In this document: piece by piece, positions 46,670 through 58,215 of the stretch
How positions within the stretch are numbered: the first letter of the stretch is position 1
Layout: each line of letters starts with the position of its first letter
Assembly (NCBI GenBank): GCA_000328365.1
Contig: KB310836.1
Span: forward strand, 353,132 to 417,131
DNA: 64,000 nt
Source: Capitella teleta
Lineage: Eukaryota; Annelida; Polychaeta; Capitellidae
Direction: 5' to 3'
Translations under genes and position numbers: made by a program
The notes under the pieces: model-generated
The model's input: only the letters and a program-made list of their open reading frames with translations
Told to the model about the DNA's origin: nothing
Databases searched by the model: none

Positions 46670-49567
46670 TTGCGTCACTATTCGCGGCCTCACTCCTCCG
46701 GCAACAAACCCTCGTCTTTTGAGCATCCTGAGCCTCCCGTTCTGCTCAGTGATGATGACATCCGTCAGCTGAAAACCCTCTTTGAGAAATCCTTCTCCTT
46801 TGAGCGACCTCTTGACCCCTGGCTTCTGCCCCCTTCCGGAATTCTACTCCAGGACCCTGCGTGGTGCGTTGAGGACTTCATGCAGCTCAAACACAATTTG
46901 AACTCAGTGAAGAATCAGCTGAGTGAGTTTGCGATAGAAGAGTGGCACCAACACACCAGTTACACTCACCGCGCAGGCTTAGTTGTGTCTCACGTACGAA
47001 GGAACGTCAAACCGGAACTGTGTACGCAAGCGTGGTGCAAATTCCTGGAAATCCAGCACAACTTGGGAGGCGTGACTTCCCTGGTGACGGACAACACTGT
47101 GAACTCTGTGCACTTGTGCGAGGCTCCTGGTGCCTTCATTACATGCTTCAACCACGTTCTGCAATCCTCTGGTGAGTTAATTCACTGTCTAATCACTCAC
47201 TAATTGTGTTGTTTAGCCAACCAAAGCATTGCCTGGAGGTGGATTGCCAACACACTGAACCCGTACTACGAAGGCAACACCAGCGCCGAGATGATCAGCG
47301 ACGATCGCTTCATCGTTAACACCCTGCAGAACTGGAGTTTCGGGGCTGACGATTCCGGCAACATCATGTCCACTCAGAACCTGACCGCCCTTCAGCAGGA
47401 AGTGAAGGCTTGGAAACGAGTTGACTTAGTGACGGCAGACGGCAGCGTGGATTGCGCAAATGAGCCAGAGAGGCAGGAGGAGATGGTCAGTCATCTGCAT
47501 CTGTGTGAAGTGACCACTGCCCTGCACTTGCTATCACGCCACGGCTCCTTTGTCCTGAAAACGTTCACTCTCCTTGAGTCATCGTCCGTCTGCTTGATGT
47601 TCCTGCTCAACTGTCTCTTTGAGAAAGTTTGTTCTATCTAATAGTTTCAACACTTGACCTTCTTCTGTTCACTGTCACAGGTTAAAGTTTTTAAACCTAC
47701 GACTTCCAAACCCGGCAATTCAGAAGTTTATGTTCTCTGCCAGAATTTTCTCGGTGTCTCGACTGAAGTGCTTGATGCACTCAAGAAAGCCATCGGTTGA
47801 ATCTTTAAATATTTCTCGGAACGATGAGTAACTTCTCCTGATTTCAGATCGCAAATCACCTCTGACGATATTTTCCCGCTCACAAATTCCCGACACTTTC
47901 ATCGAACAACATCGCAAGTGTTGTCAGTTTTTCATTCAGCATCAGATCAAGACAATCACAGAAAACGTGCATTTATATTCAAACATGAACCAGGAAAGAA
48001 AACTACACTTGGAGAGCCAACGATTGTGTTTCATTGATATGTTTATGGAGAGGTACCGACTGAGTTCCATCGATACTTCCTTGCGCATATTCAACGAGAG
48101 AAAGGTTTGATTCCCTCCGTTTGTGTTGTTGCTTCATTGATTTTTTTTTCAGCCTCTCAAGTCATTGCGCAGGGCTGCGATAAGCCGCAGTCGTCACACA
48201 GGATCGTATCTCAGTCGAAAGCATGACTTGAACCTTCCCTGGCCACAACGCTTGGCTCTGTATTCACAAATGGAGCTCAGTCTTACAAACATTCAACAAT
48301 TGTGGCTCCCCACGAAAAATGTAACAAGTTCACTTTCAGATTAATGATGATTGATACTTCTTATTTTTTTCAGACCTTTTCACCTGTAGCAGAAGTTTCA
48401 TTCACGTGTGTCGTTGGAAAACCGTATTCTTCGATGATGTCATCGCCGTTTTGTGACGCTGATCTTATGAAGACGTACGTCGATTTCCTCGGCAATTCTG
48501 ACGTCAGTTTTGTTTGTACAATCAGCAATTTTTAACTGATCATTCCAGACTGAAGCATCGGACTTGACTTACGAGCACTATGAATCTGGTTTCCAATCAG
48601 TTTTAGAACACATTGTTCTAAACGCCGAAAATGGAGAAACTTCAAATTACGAGAAGCCAAAGTATGAACTGAATGTCGTGACCTGTGGCTCACGTCAAGG
48701 TCACTTCAAACAGTTTCTCACAGCACAAAATAAACTCTCAGTGGTCGGTAATAATTCGTTAAAAATATCTCCTATCGTGAATTTTGCCCTCAGCTGGTGA
48801 TTGAGAGAACTGCGGCAGAATACTCCTCCAAACCTAGGACTTTTTTGATGGACGGTGTTGTGGATGACCCTGAGGTCAAATATGTCAAGTCAGATCAACC
48901 AATGAGAGAGCTGTTCTCTGCTTTCAAGGTCTCATCTATACTTTAAGCCATTTCACATTACTTTTCTATATTTTAAGCCATTTTACAGTACTCTTCTGTA
49001 TTTTAAGCCATTTTACATTACTTTTCTATATTTTAAGCCATTTTACATTTTTATTCTATATTTTAAGCCATTTTACATTACTTCAGATGATGTCATCAGA
49101 TGACCATCTGGTCCTGAATTGCTCTCCTTGTCTCAACAGATTGTCCGTCAGTGTTTTGTATCTCATGCAAATCACATTCAAACAGGTGCCGTTTGATTAT
49201 CATTAATTATTATCATAATTACGCTTGGAAATATTCCTCTTCATTTAGGTTTTTGTGGTTTTCTCATCCTCTTCGTCTGTTTTGTATTTATTTGGTCTGA
49301 GTCACATGACCCTGTCTCCTGCCTTGTCCAATCACATCGCAGTATGCTCTCAAACATTTGATAATCGCTCAGAAGATTCAGTTTTACTCTCAGCGATTGA
49401 CACTCGACATCTGCTAAGTAATTTTCTTCTGTTCCTTGTGATGATAATTGAATGAGTTTGTTTCAGCATCTCCCTTCTACTCCAGCGTGTGTTCAATGAA
49501 TGACATCTTCCTCAAGCAACATTTAAAATATTTGATTGAGAAAAATTCTAAAGTTTTGACATCATAA
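46670..49567 (+). CDS. CMTR2: CMTR2 (FTSJD1), cap2 mRNA 2'-O-ribose methyltransferase
   Basis: Exons: up to 47171, then 47217-47626, 47681-47795, 47848-48104, 48153-48320, 48374-48502, 48549-48743, 48794-48928, 49087-49185, 49249-49417, 49467-49567. Phases agree throughout, giving about 759 aa (human is 770). The enzyme methylates the second transcribed nucleotide of capped mRNA. The N-terminal RrmJ-type domain carries the SAM-binding motif HLCEAPGAFITC (near residue 148) and the K-D-K catalytic residues at Lys124 (CTQAWCKF), Asp242 (VTADGSVD) and Lys282 (FVLKTFT), each shifted by seven from human 117/235/275. ANTLNPYYEGN and VFKPTTSKPGNSEVYVLC are further family blocks. The C-terminal inactive methyltransferase-like half is also present. 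No in-frame ATG occurs before an upstream stop at 46640, so the start codon probably lies in a small upstream exon not found. Nine of the ten introns are 45-64 bp. Confidence 0.92.
48936..49083 (+). repeat. 30-bp tandem repeat, about 5 copies, in a CMTR2 intron
   Basis: The unit ATTTTAAGCCATTTTACATT plus ACTTTTCTAT repeats at exact 30-bp spacing and fills a 158-bp intron (48929-49086). The final copy changes TTACTTTTC to TTACTTCAG and so provides the 3' splice acceptor. Confidence 0.92.
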
Positions 49568-51086
49568 TATTAACAAGTTTTCTAATTTTGAGTTTATTTA
49601 AAATTGCCAAATCTCAGTTTTTGAGATTCCTTAATTTATTTTATCGCGGTATTGTGAAGAGTTCCATATGAATGCCTGCTACTAGATATACAATGTATCA
49701 AAAATTTTATTTGATAAATATTCTTGATGAATGTATGAAATATTTTTCTAAAATATTTCATATTAAAACATTTCTGTGCAATATAAGAAATTTGATGAAT
49801 TTTAATCTTCAATTCATTTCTTGTATTTTTATTACAAATAATAAAAAAGAGAAACATTTGGAATCAGGCAAGACGACTTGTTTTTATTTCATTTTTTTCT
49901 TCTCAATTTTGCAGAAAGGTTTTGAAAGTGAAAAAAAAGAGACTTTGATGGTAAATGAGAAAAAATAAATTGAAAAGCAAAAATAGAAAAGATAAAATAA
50001 AGAAGATAAAGACAAAATATTGATATAAAAGTTGGACAAAAAATGACACAAATAATAATTATGCAACAGAACAATTTTTTACCAAGAATTCAATTCAAGA
50101 ATCTTGAAAGAATAAAATTGCAGAAATAATTATATCAACTTCGGAAGCACTTTTAATAATTATAAGAAATGGTAAATGAAGCTTAAAATAATAATTAACA
50201 GAGATCAATAAAAGGAATTGGGGGAAGATGAAATAAAAGACAGATTTTTCAAATTTTTTGTAGCGCATAAGTGAAAAAAAATGTGCAGATGAACATGATA
50301 TTATTATAATTAGCACCACGAAGGTCTCTTCTGATGAGAATTCAATGAGCAAATCGCAAGGAGGATTATCAAGCATCCATCTGTCATGCACACAGGTAGC
50401 ACCACCGGAGACAAAAGAACAAAATTCGTTTTGGAATGGGTATGAAATTGAAATACATATACAATTGTAGCCGAGAAAAGTTTGGTCAATTATTAAATTA
50501 TTATCATTATTATTAGTAATAATTAAAACAAGCATGAGATGATATGGAATTCAAACTAAATCACAGAACAGGGGTATTTTTCTCTCTCTATATTACAAAA
50601 AGAATAATAATAATACTTTTTTTTTCCTCGTTCATCATATAATCTGGATTCCAAGAAGAAGAGAAAAACACACACACACACACACAAAAACGTAATTATT
50701 AGGAAAGTAAAAAAAATTAAAACATATTTTCTCCACTTTCCAAATACTGAAGAGAGAAAAGGATATATATTTAAAGCGCTGACTTAGAAAACACGTTTCG
50801 TTTGAGGATATCAGACGAGAGAGAGTATCACATCAGATCATCGCAGCCACAGATAGACACATTGCAGCACTCTGGTTGGAAAAGCACAAGAGCCAATGAT
50901 TAACCAGGTTCAATAATTCACCAAGGCCACAGACGACCGACCCCCCTCTCTGAATTGCTTGAATTTCCCCGTGTTTATCACGATATAAATGGCATCACTC
51001 GAGGCCCAGCCTCATTCTGAAAATGCGAATCAAGTCAAAGACATGCACGGCACATCCTCAAAAACTCGATAATTGATCGAATGAAA
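49568..51086. other. Convergent intergenic region (CMTR2 and FAM78 3' flanks)
   Basis: Very AT-rich up to about 50.8 kb, with a short (CA)n run near 50669-50685. No gene is recognised; the sequence next to 51086 is presumably FAM78 3' UTR. Confidence 0.5.
49840..49845 (+). terminator. AATAAA, possible polyadenylation signal of CMTR2
   Basis: AATAAA lies 273 bp after the CMTR2 stop codon in very AT-rich sequence, so a chance match is possible. Confidence 0.3.
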
Positions 51087-54000
51087 TCACTGCTCGCTGA
51101 GCTGATGCTGTTGCATGCGATCCATGGAGCATTTGAAGCGATGGTGTTTGGTGCTACGCAGATATTTCTCCATGTTGATCGTGGTTTCAATGGGGGGAAC
51201 GATCGCCATTGGTTCCCCCTTGAATGGCCGCCACACCAACGTCTGAGAATTGTTGGCGTTGGGCGGCTGAGTTGCATAGTCGGGGAGAGAGATGGGGTTG
51301 GAGGCCAAGACGAGGGGCGGCTCCTGGCTTGCGGGGCCCACAAGCGTCGCTCTCTTCCCCAAGGGATTTGCAGGGTTCACTTCTATGCTGAGTTCCATTC
51401 TCCACAGAATCGTTTTCAGGATATGGTAGTTATCCGTTTCGAGATTTTTCGCCACCAGAAACGTGTAGAATTTCTGTTTGCGATAGATGTGTGTGAGGCG
51501 CGGTGTCTTGCTGTACTGGTTATGAGGGATGTACCACGTGACCTGCGGGAAGAAGTTGTCGTTCATGTGCACCGTGACTGGGGTGCTGCTGGAGGTGGGC
51601 CCGTGGATGGTCTGCACTTCATGCTTGGACCCGTACCATGGGTACAATTTGCCATCCGCGTCGCTGATCATCTTGTACTTGTTCAGAACAATTTCTGGGA
51701 ATTCCCAACTCGTCCTGAAATCAAAATTGAGCAAATTGAATCAACCATGATAAAGCGTGCTCTGCCAAGGACCTTATAAATCATAAGTGCCTTTTTGCTC
51801 GTCACCATGCATGCTCATCGAAGAGTTTACTTAAAGTAAGTGTTTCAAGTGATGCGACCCTCGATAACGACGCAAATTATATATACATATTATGATATAT
51901 TAAAGAGGAAAAATTCTGCGGCTTCTGAGAGTTCGATCAACGTTCCGCTTGAAGTGACCTCTTTGGACTGGTGACTCTCTGAGCACTCTTTTGATAGTTT
52001 TATCTACTAAAATGCACGACTCAAATAAAAGCTTCTGATTTAAAAAAAAAACAATCACATAATATTTTAAAGGAGGCACACTTAAATTCATAGTATATGT
52101 ATTATTTAAGTTACTAGTATATGTAAACATGCAGGAAGATGTACATATTACTTATAACAATTAATGCAAAGTGTAGTTGGAGGTCACCTACTATTTATAG
52201 CTCCCGACATGTCCGGTATTAATTGATACAATGTTAATCCGTCGAGTGATGGCAAATTATTAACTCTTATTCATCTGATTATTTCCTATATAGTCAAACG
52301 CATCGCGCTGACGTCACGGCATATTTGAGCCATTGTTACGCAATTCCACGAACACTCCTTTGCTCTGAACACAAGTACACAGACAGCACAGATTGTTCCC
52401 GCCAATTTATAAAAGGCAATACTTGGTAATCGCGAGCATGCGGATGGAAACGGGGCCTAAGAGCGCGAGTCGCTCTGAGATGCGATGGAAACGGGGCCTA
52501 AGGGCGCGAGTCGCTCTGAGATGCGATGGAAACGGGGCCCAAAGGCGCGAGTCGCTCTGAGGTGCGACTCGGCCGCTGCACCCGCGCGGCACTTGTGAGC
52601 TCAATTTCGAACAGAGAGGCAGCCCGACATCTCTCCCAGTCAAAGGACCTCGAAGGATAATTGAAGTAAATGTCAGGTTCCGAGAACGAATTGCTGATAA
52701 TGATCAAGCGAAAGTGGAATCGGAAAATCAATGCTTTCTCCGTTAAACAAAACCGAATGCACTATAAAGTGTTTTTGTCGAAAGTGCATTTGCGTAAACT
52801 AATTTTATCTGGCACTCCTTGATTGATTTATCGAATATATCTACAGATAGGATTCATTAAACTGATCCTGAATCCCAAGCTGGGAATCCTATGTACTTGT
52901 AGTTGCTCTAATTAACTGCCACACGGGGGCGCCACTGCTAATGAATATGACCGGCGTCCGAGTGCGGCGAAACATCGGAGAAACTGAGCAGCATTTTTTT
53001 TTTTTTTTCCTCTCATGTGGGCTTATTTAACCTCGGAATCCTGAAGCAACTAAGGCTTATGTGGTCCGAGGAGGTGAGCGGGAGTTAAGTGCCTTACCCA
53101 AGGACACAAGGTTGGTGGCTGGCTTCGAACCGCCAGCGCCAAGCCCTTTCGAGGCGAGCATGCTAACCATTCGGCCACCACCTCTCCATAAAATCGCATT
53201 GAGTCGCGTTGATCACCCACCCTCAACACCTGTGGCGCCGGCAACGTGACCTCAAAAGATGACATCACATATGATAGATCTAGGTCTAGTCGCGGACATA
53301 GCTAGAGGTCATTTCAAGGACAAACGAAGGACTTACAATCCTTCTGTTCCGTACTGGTTCACAAAGTGCATGCTGAGGCATGTCTGGATCCACCCAATCT
53401 GGATGCCCTGTTTCGCCTCGAGGGCAGGAATTTCCACCGTGGCCAACGCCCTGTGGGAAGAAAGGGAGATGATTTTAGGTAAATCACAAATAAACGCCAT
53501 TGATTCTCTTGTGGCGGAGACCACGTGTTTGGCAGATACGGTTTCCGGGTGCTGCAGCGGCTCTAAGACGCCGTGTAAACATTAAACCGATCATCCATTA
53601 GTTGGTAATCTCCGTAATGCGCTCGCTTAGGCCTAAGTAGCTATTTGTTAGATGTGCACTATCCGTTACCATGGTTACTTCAATCATACATATCGAGCCA
53701 TCAACGTGTTACATTGCATGCAGTCACAGTGATGCAATGGAACAGATACAGCATCTCATTACACATAATTGCCGCAAACCATATATTTAATGTCGGAAAA
53801 TATCAAAACAGAGCTTTGATCGGCGTGGCTGTAGTACGAGTCAATGTCATGCAATTCGTCCTTGTGAGAAACAGAGGCAATTTTTCGATGGCAGATTTGA
53901 ATGATTGCGAAATTGGAAAGCGTCAAATCATCAAATTTGGCGATGACTGTTTCATCAGAAACCGGCTGCTTTTCGACGAACCAATTCCCTCGCAAAGACC

Positions 54001-55520
54001 GCCACCAGGAAAGCATTTTTCTTTTCATTTTTAAGATATTTTTTTCCCGTCATACTCCCAGAGAAGGAAGCTCCGGTCATTGTACTAAGCACTACTAAGT
54101 AAAGGAAAAAAAAGTCGCTAATCCGAACTGCTGATTGTATTCCGCGGAATATCATCAGAACGCTAATCCGCGGATTGCGTCGGATCCGGGAAAATCCGAT
54201 CGAGTGATAATAGTAATCATGAGTCGATCTCAACCAGATTACGCTAAAAATTGCGTTTAGAATTCGTCGAGATTCACGAAAGCCATCAGTGCGCATGCGT
54301 AGAAATATAACACACGTGTGTACAATGTGCGAATGACGCAAATGGAATCGCTAATTATCAAGTGTATATTCAAAGTAGGGCACCACTCCGATCAATACAC
54401 TCTTCATGCGCAATATCAGCCATGCAGACGGATTCCATGTATACATATGTACAAATGACGTCACACAAAATGAATCGTATTTGTACGATCTCCTAGTTCA
54501 ATTACAATATTTAGAGCTTCTGATTCTACCAGGAGTACCGAAAAACAATATCACCTGAATCGGTTTATTTACACCCAAGCGGCATCCCATCTGCATTGGC
54601 AATTTGACAGTGCCAAATTATTGATCTACGGAAGGTTTAAACTATCAGATCAAAATGCACGGCGAGACTCAGGGCCCCTGTGTAAATACATATGACATAC
54701 ATTCCAATGAACTTTTAATCCCCAAAAAATTATCGATTAATGACGTCGCTCACGATCAATAACACAATTGCTGCAAATATGAGGGATGAATTATTCGACC
54801 TTTCGGATCATGAAAAATCCGAAGCATTCTTTAATTCGTTGGAATTGAACCTTTAAATAAATTACTCTGCTCTTCTGCTTCGTTTACGCTTCACTTCAAC
54901 AAAATGATCATTAAATAAATCGAAATTAATCACTTCATCTATATAAGCTTGAGGTTTCGAGACAATAGTTATGTGGCAGAACAATTAATCACATGTAATT
55001 GGTATATATGAGTGAAGAAAAAGAGGTGGGGTGAATATTACGGTCATCACATGCATTGAAGTACCCAATACAAGCGCTCCTATGGTGCGTGCATCACTCC
55101 TTCGCAGTTACATTCATGCATCAGCCTATAAAAGCCTACAATACCTGTAAAAGGAACTCCTTTCGCCTACCTGAAGTGCGGCGTCCGATATTTGAGCACG
55201 GCGTTCGATTTCTCGTCAATCGTTGTCAGTGATTTGTCGATGACGGCTTTCAACTTGATAATCTTGAAGTCGGACGCGCCGAGTCTCTCGCTCGAGTTGG
55301 CGTTTATCACTTCCGGTTGGTGTACAATGTTTTGAGATTGGTTTCGGTTTTGGTTTTGATTTCCCGTCGACGTTTCCGAAACTGCGTCCGGATCATCTTC
55401 CGGTTCGGATATTCCGGTTTTGGTGTGTTCCGGGCTGGATTTGTGTTTGCGATGCAGGCATCCCCATGGAGGGTCGATGGTCCTCCGCCCACCAGGGGAC
55501 TTGCTGGCGCTAGATCCCAT
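51087..55520 (-). CDS. FAM78: FAM78 family protein
   Basis: Three exons on the minus strand: 55171-55520, 53337-53450 and 51087-51714. They total 1092 nt, giving 363 aa with matching phases. FAM78A/B of vertebrates are about 260-280 aa; the extra length is mostly a hydrophilic N-terminus rich in NQNQNRNQSQN and a C-terminal tail. Conserved blocks: VLKYRTPHFRALATVEIPAL; GIQIGWIQTCLSMHFVNQYG; TSWEFPEI; LYPWYGSKHEVQTIHGPT; VHMNDNFFPQVTW; ILKTILWRMELSIEVNP; and LVWRPFKGEP. The protein begins MGSSASKS, a strong N-myristoylation pattern (Gly2, Ser6) resembling Src; human FAM78A also starts MGC. Membrane attachment is inferred; the biochemical function of the family is not known to me. Intron 2 (1622 bp) carries a SINE and a GC-rich tandem repeat; intron 1 is 1720 bp. 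Confidence 0.9.
52437..52565. repeat. 41-bp GC-rich tandem repeat, about 3 copies
   Basis: The unit GATGCGATGGAAACGGGGCC plus TAAGGGCGCGAGTCGCTCTGA occurs three times with few changes within FAM78 intron 2. It is CpG-dense against an AT-rich background and contains the self-complementary GCGAGTCGC-type core. Confidence 0.88.
52994..53187 (-). mobile_element. tRNA-derived SINE with A-tail, in FAM78 intron 2
   Basis: On the minus strand a tRNA-like head starts at about 53187. It has an A box TGGCCGAATGG (53167-53177) and a B box GGTTCGAAGCC (53121-53131). These are followed by CTTGGGTAAGGCACTTAACT (about 53083-53102), a motif common in animal SINE bodies, and a 15-base A-tail (T run at 52994-53008). 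The head is closest to a tRNA-Ser type with a long variable arm. Length is about 194 bp. It lies on the same strand as FAM78. Confidence 0.8.
54139..54176. repeat. Two 12-bp perfect palindromes with CCGCGG cores
   Basis: ATTCCGCGGAAT (54139-54150) and AATCCGCGGATT (54165-54176) are each perfectly self-complementary, with centres 26 bp apart. They lie in FAM78 intron 1. Confidence 0.75.
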
Positions 55521-55760
55521 CACCCACAGTCACTCAAAGATGCATGGTAGGGGGCATACGGGTATGACGTAACGATAGGCACAGCGACGGTGTAGTCAGG
55601 AGGCGATCCATTAATCCGTACTCAGATCATGCGATTAGTTAAAACGCTGTTCAAAGATCACGGCGTAAACATCACAAATGAAGCGAGTTGACGCTTCGGT
55701 GCATTCTGTGGGGTGAAAAAAAAAAACGATACATTGGTATATAAACTATTTTAAACACAC

Positions 55761-55762
<2 letters not shown>

Positions 55763-55801
<39 letters not shown>
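55763..55801. repeat. Homopolymer A run (about 39)
   Basis: Uninterrupted A run about 240 bp upstream of the FAM78 start codon. No recognisable retroposed body precedes it. Confidence 0.9.
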
Positions 55802-55802
<1 letters not shown>

Positions 55803-56061
55803 ACAACTGAGAGAGACTGAGTTGAATGCGAGGAGGGCTGCTATGACATCATGCGGGCAGACGACCCATAAAGAACGTTTATGGGTGTTTAGTGCGCGCC
55901 AGCATCAATATTCAGAACACACGAAAATCAGATTCACAAATTAAGATTATCGAATGAAACGAGCAACAGATCGGACAGATCATTGAAACTGACGAGATAC
56001 AAGTAGATAAGTTGAAGATTGGTCTTAGAACTGGTCCCCGCCAAAGCAGACCGTCATGTGA

Positions 56062-56081
56062 TGACGTCATGTGATGACGTA
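56062..56081. promoter_or_regulatory. CRE pair: full TGACGTCA plus TGACGTAA
   Basis: TGACGTCA at 56062-56069 is the canonical cAMP-response palindrome. A variant TGACGTAA follows at 56074-56081, within a short duplication of ATGTGATGACGT. The pair is about 540 bp upstream of FAM78. Binding by CREB/ATF factors is inferred. Confidence 0.45.
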
Positions 56082-58215
56082 AGACCAGTATGGAATTAAA
56101 GCTCACTTTACAAAGTACAAATACGAGTGCAGTGCAGCAACAAAGACATGCGCGTGATTAACATAACAAAACACGAGCATATCAAATGACAACAAGCATG
56201 AAGCTTAACCTGGACGCCTTTCAATGAGCACCTTTTGTATACAAACACGGGTCATGAAGCATGCAGCCAATCAAAAGCCTTGATTTGGGCAAACAGTGCC
56301 AATGCACAACAATGCAACCTGCTTCCAAATAATACGTTGTACACTTGTGTGTCCATATTGCTGTACACATGGTCATCTGCCAATCGCTTCCGATTTAGAA
56401 ATGATCGATAAAATCGATGGTTTGATTTACATGTGATATGGCACCCTGTTGAAAAAGCACCATCAAAAAATCCAACCACCAACCAATTGAAGATTGTGTA
56501 ATCCACAATGATGCAGCAACACACCTATGTAATACATGCATACGGTACTCAATACACACAAAGTCACAGACCTCAGATGGGTGATCGCTTTCCGTCGGCT
56601 TCTGTTGGGAATATAAATCCACAATCAAACACAGAAGGAATCATTTTCAGAACGAATTTGCAATTGACTTCAGCCTTAAAAGCTCAACATACTAAGGAGT
56701 GGCATTTTGTGTGAATGATTTAGAAACGCACACTGAGCCTTTTCAACAGAATGACCCTTATAATTCAATAGCTTTGCCCTTATTTGCCCTTATTTGTACC
56801 CTGTAGACTGCTCGCGTAACTTCTTTATATGCCAATCACAAATACCTCACCTCAATCGGATGCCATTAGAAAGAGTTTCTCCTCGGATGCGGTCAAACTT
56901 TGAAAGTTTCAACTTTCTACGCTTGATCGCAATGAGGACACCCATACATTTATTATGCTCTCATATACGTTAATTTTTTTTCCTCGTTTGCACATACATA
57001 TTTTTCCCCGTTTCATTTCTATAACCTGACAGACTCTATTTTTGAAATTGAAAAAACAAGTTAACTGTATAACACAAGTGATGTACCGGTATATACGCGT
57101 GCTCTACATCGATCAATTTATCCCCGTATAACATATACACTTGCATACGTAATATTATACACTATATTATGAAACTGTTCGCGTGGTGAACTTAGCGACA
57201 ACTCTGTCATTCGTAAAAACATTCAATGGTCGCATCGGAAATTCACTTCACGTGGAATGCTGTACATTCAACATTGTTTTTATGCGGTATACAATTATAC
57301 AAGCTATAGTATATAATGCACATGGTGCGAGCCCACATCCACGATAAAACACAGCAACCCCGTATAAGTGCATTAATAAATATCAACCGGTACCTTTGAG
57401 CTGAGTATCCAGGCGCCAATTCTGGCTCCAACATCACTGAGCCTACGAACGGTTCATGTCATCGGGGGTGACCTATTCGGAGCAGCAGTAGCAACAAGAC
57501 ACGAGCGAGTGTCGCTCCACTTGACTCACAAGAACACTTATCGCCTTTATAAGAAGCAGTTTAGATTTTAGAAGTCAGATCTGTGAGTAATTATATCTCG
57601 CGTACTCTGCTCAGCCTCCTCGCTCGAAGCCACTTGGGTGATTTGTGCCGCCTGTGGATCTAGCGTTCGCTCGCAGACGGTCAGGACGCTGTTGCAATCG
57701 ATTAACGCTGTGGGTCGATAATTGAAGGCTGGCGCAGCAATGATACGCCCAACAGTACACAGCGCTTATCACATGTATCTCAGATGCATTCGTCCGCCTG
57801 TGATTAAAAATGACCTACATTTAAATGCACGCCGTCGTGGAAACGCAACTGTGCAAATAGCAGCCTACAGCAGGCATTGAAAATGATAATGCACCCAAAT
57901 AAGATGGCACGCAGCTTGCACTTTAAACCCGCCCCCGTCGCCATGCAACCACCCACGTGCACTCCACTTCCGGTGTAAACATAATGCGCGCGCCGCTGAG
58001 GTTAAGAAATAGGTTGGTTCAAAGGGTCACTCACAAATGGAGTTCACTGCATAATGTACGAAGCTCCGTTAAACTAATGCGCCAACGAAAAAATACTTTA
58101 ACCCGGGTGATATACAATCAAGTGAGTCGATTGTAATCAAAACCTTCTCAAGTCAATGTCTTCGTTTTCTCAGAGCGGATAAAACCGGGAACAGCAGCTG
58201 AGCATCGTAATTGTC

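Larger units (their letters stand above)
55521..58215. other. Intergenic between divergent FAM78 and PLPP6
   Basis: Contains a run of about 39 A (55763-55801), a CRE pair (56062-56081) and short non-significant frames. The promoters of both genes must lie here. Confidence 0.55.

Noticed and set aside
52407-52731. Overlapping frames of 77-78 codons (-)
   Set aside because: Created by the GC-rich 41-bp tandem repeat in the FAM78 intron.
53050-53268. Possible tRNA-Ser gene (-)
   Set aside because: A and B boxes are present, but the body continues into a SINE motif and an A-tail and acceptor pairing is poor, so it is a SINE.
55317-55550. 77-codon frame (+)
   Set aside because: Antisense shadow of FAM78 exon 1.
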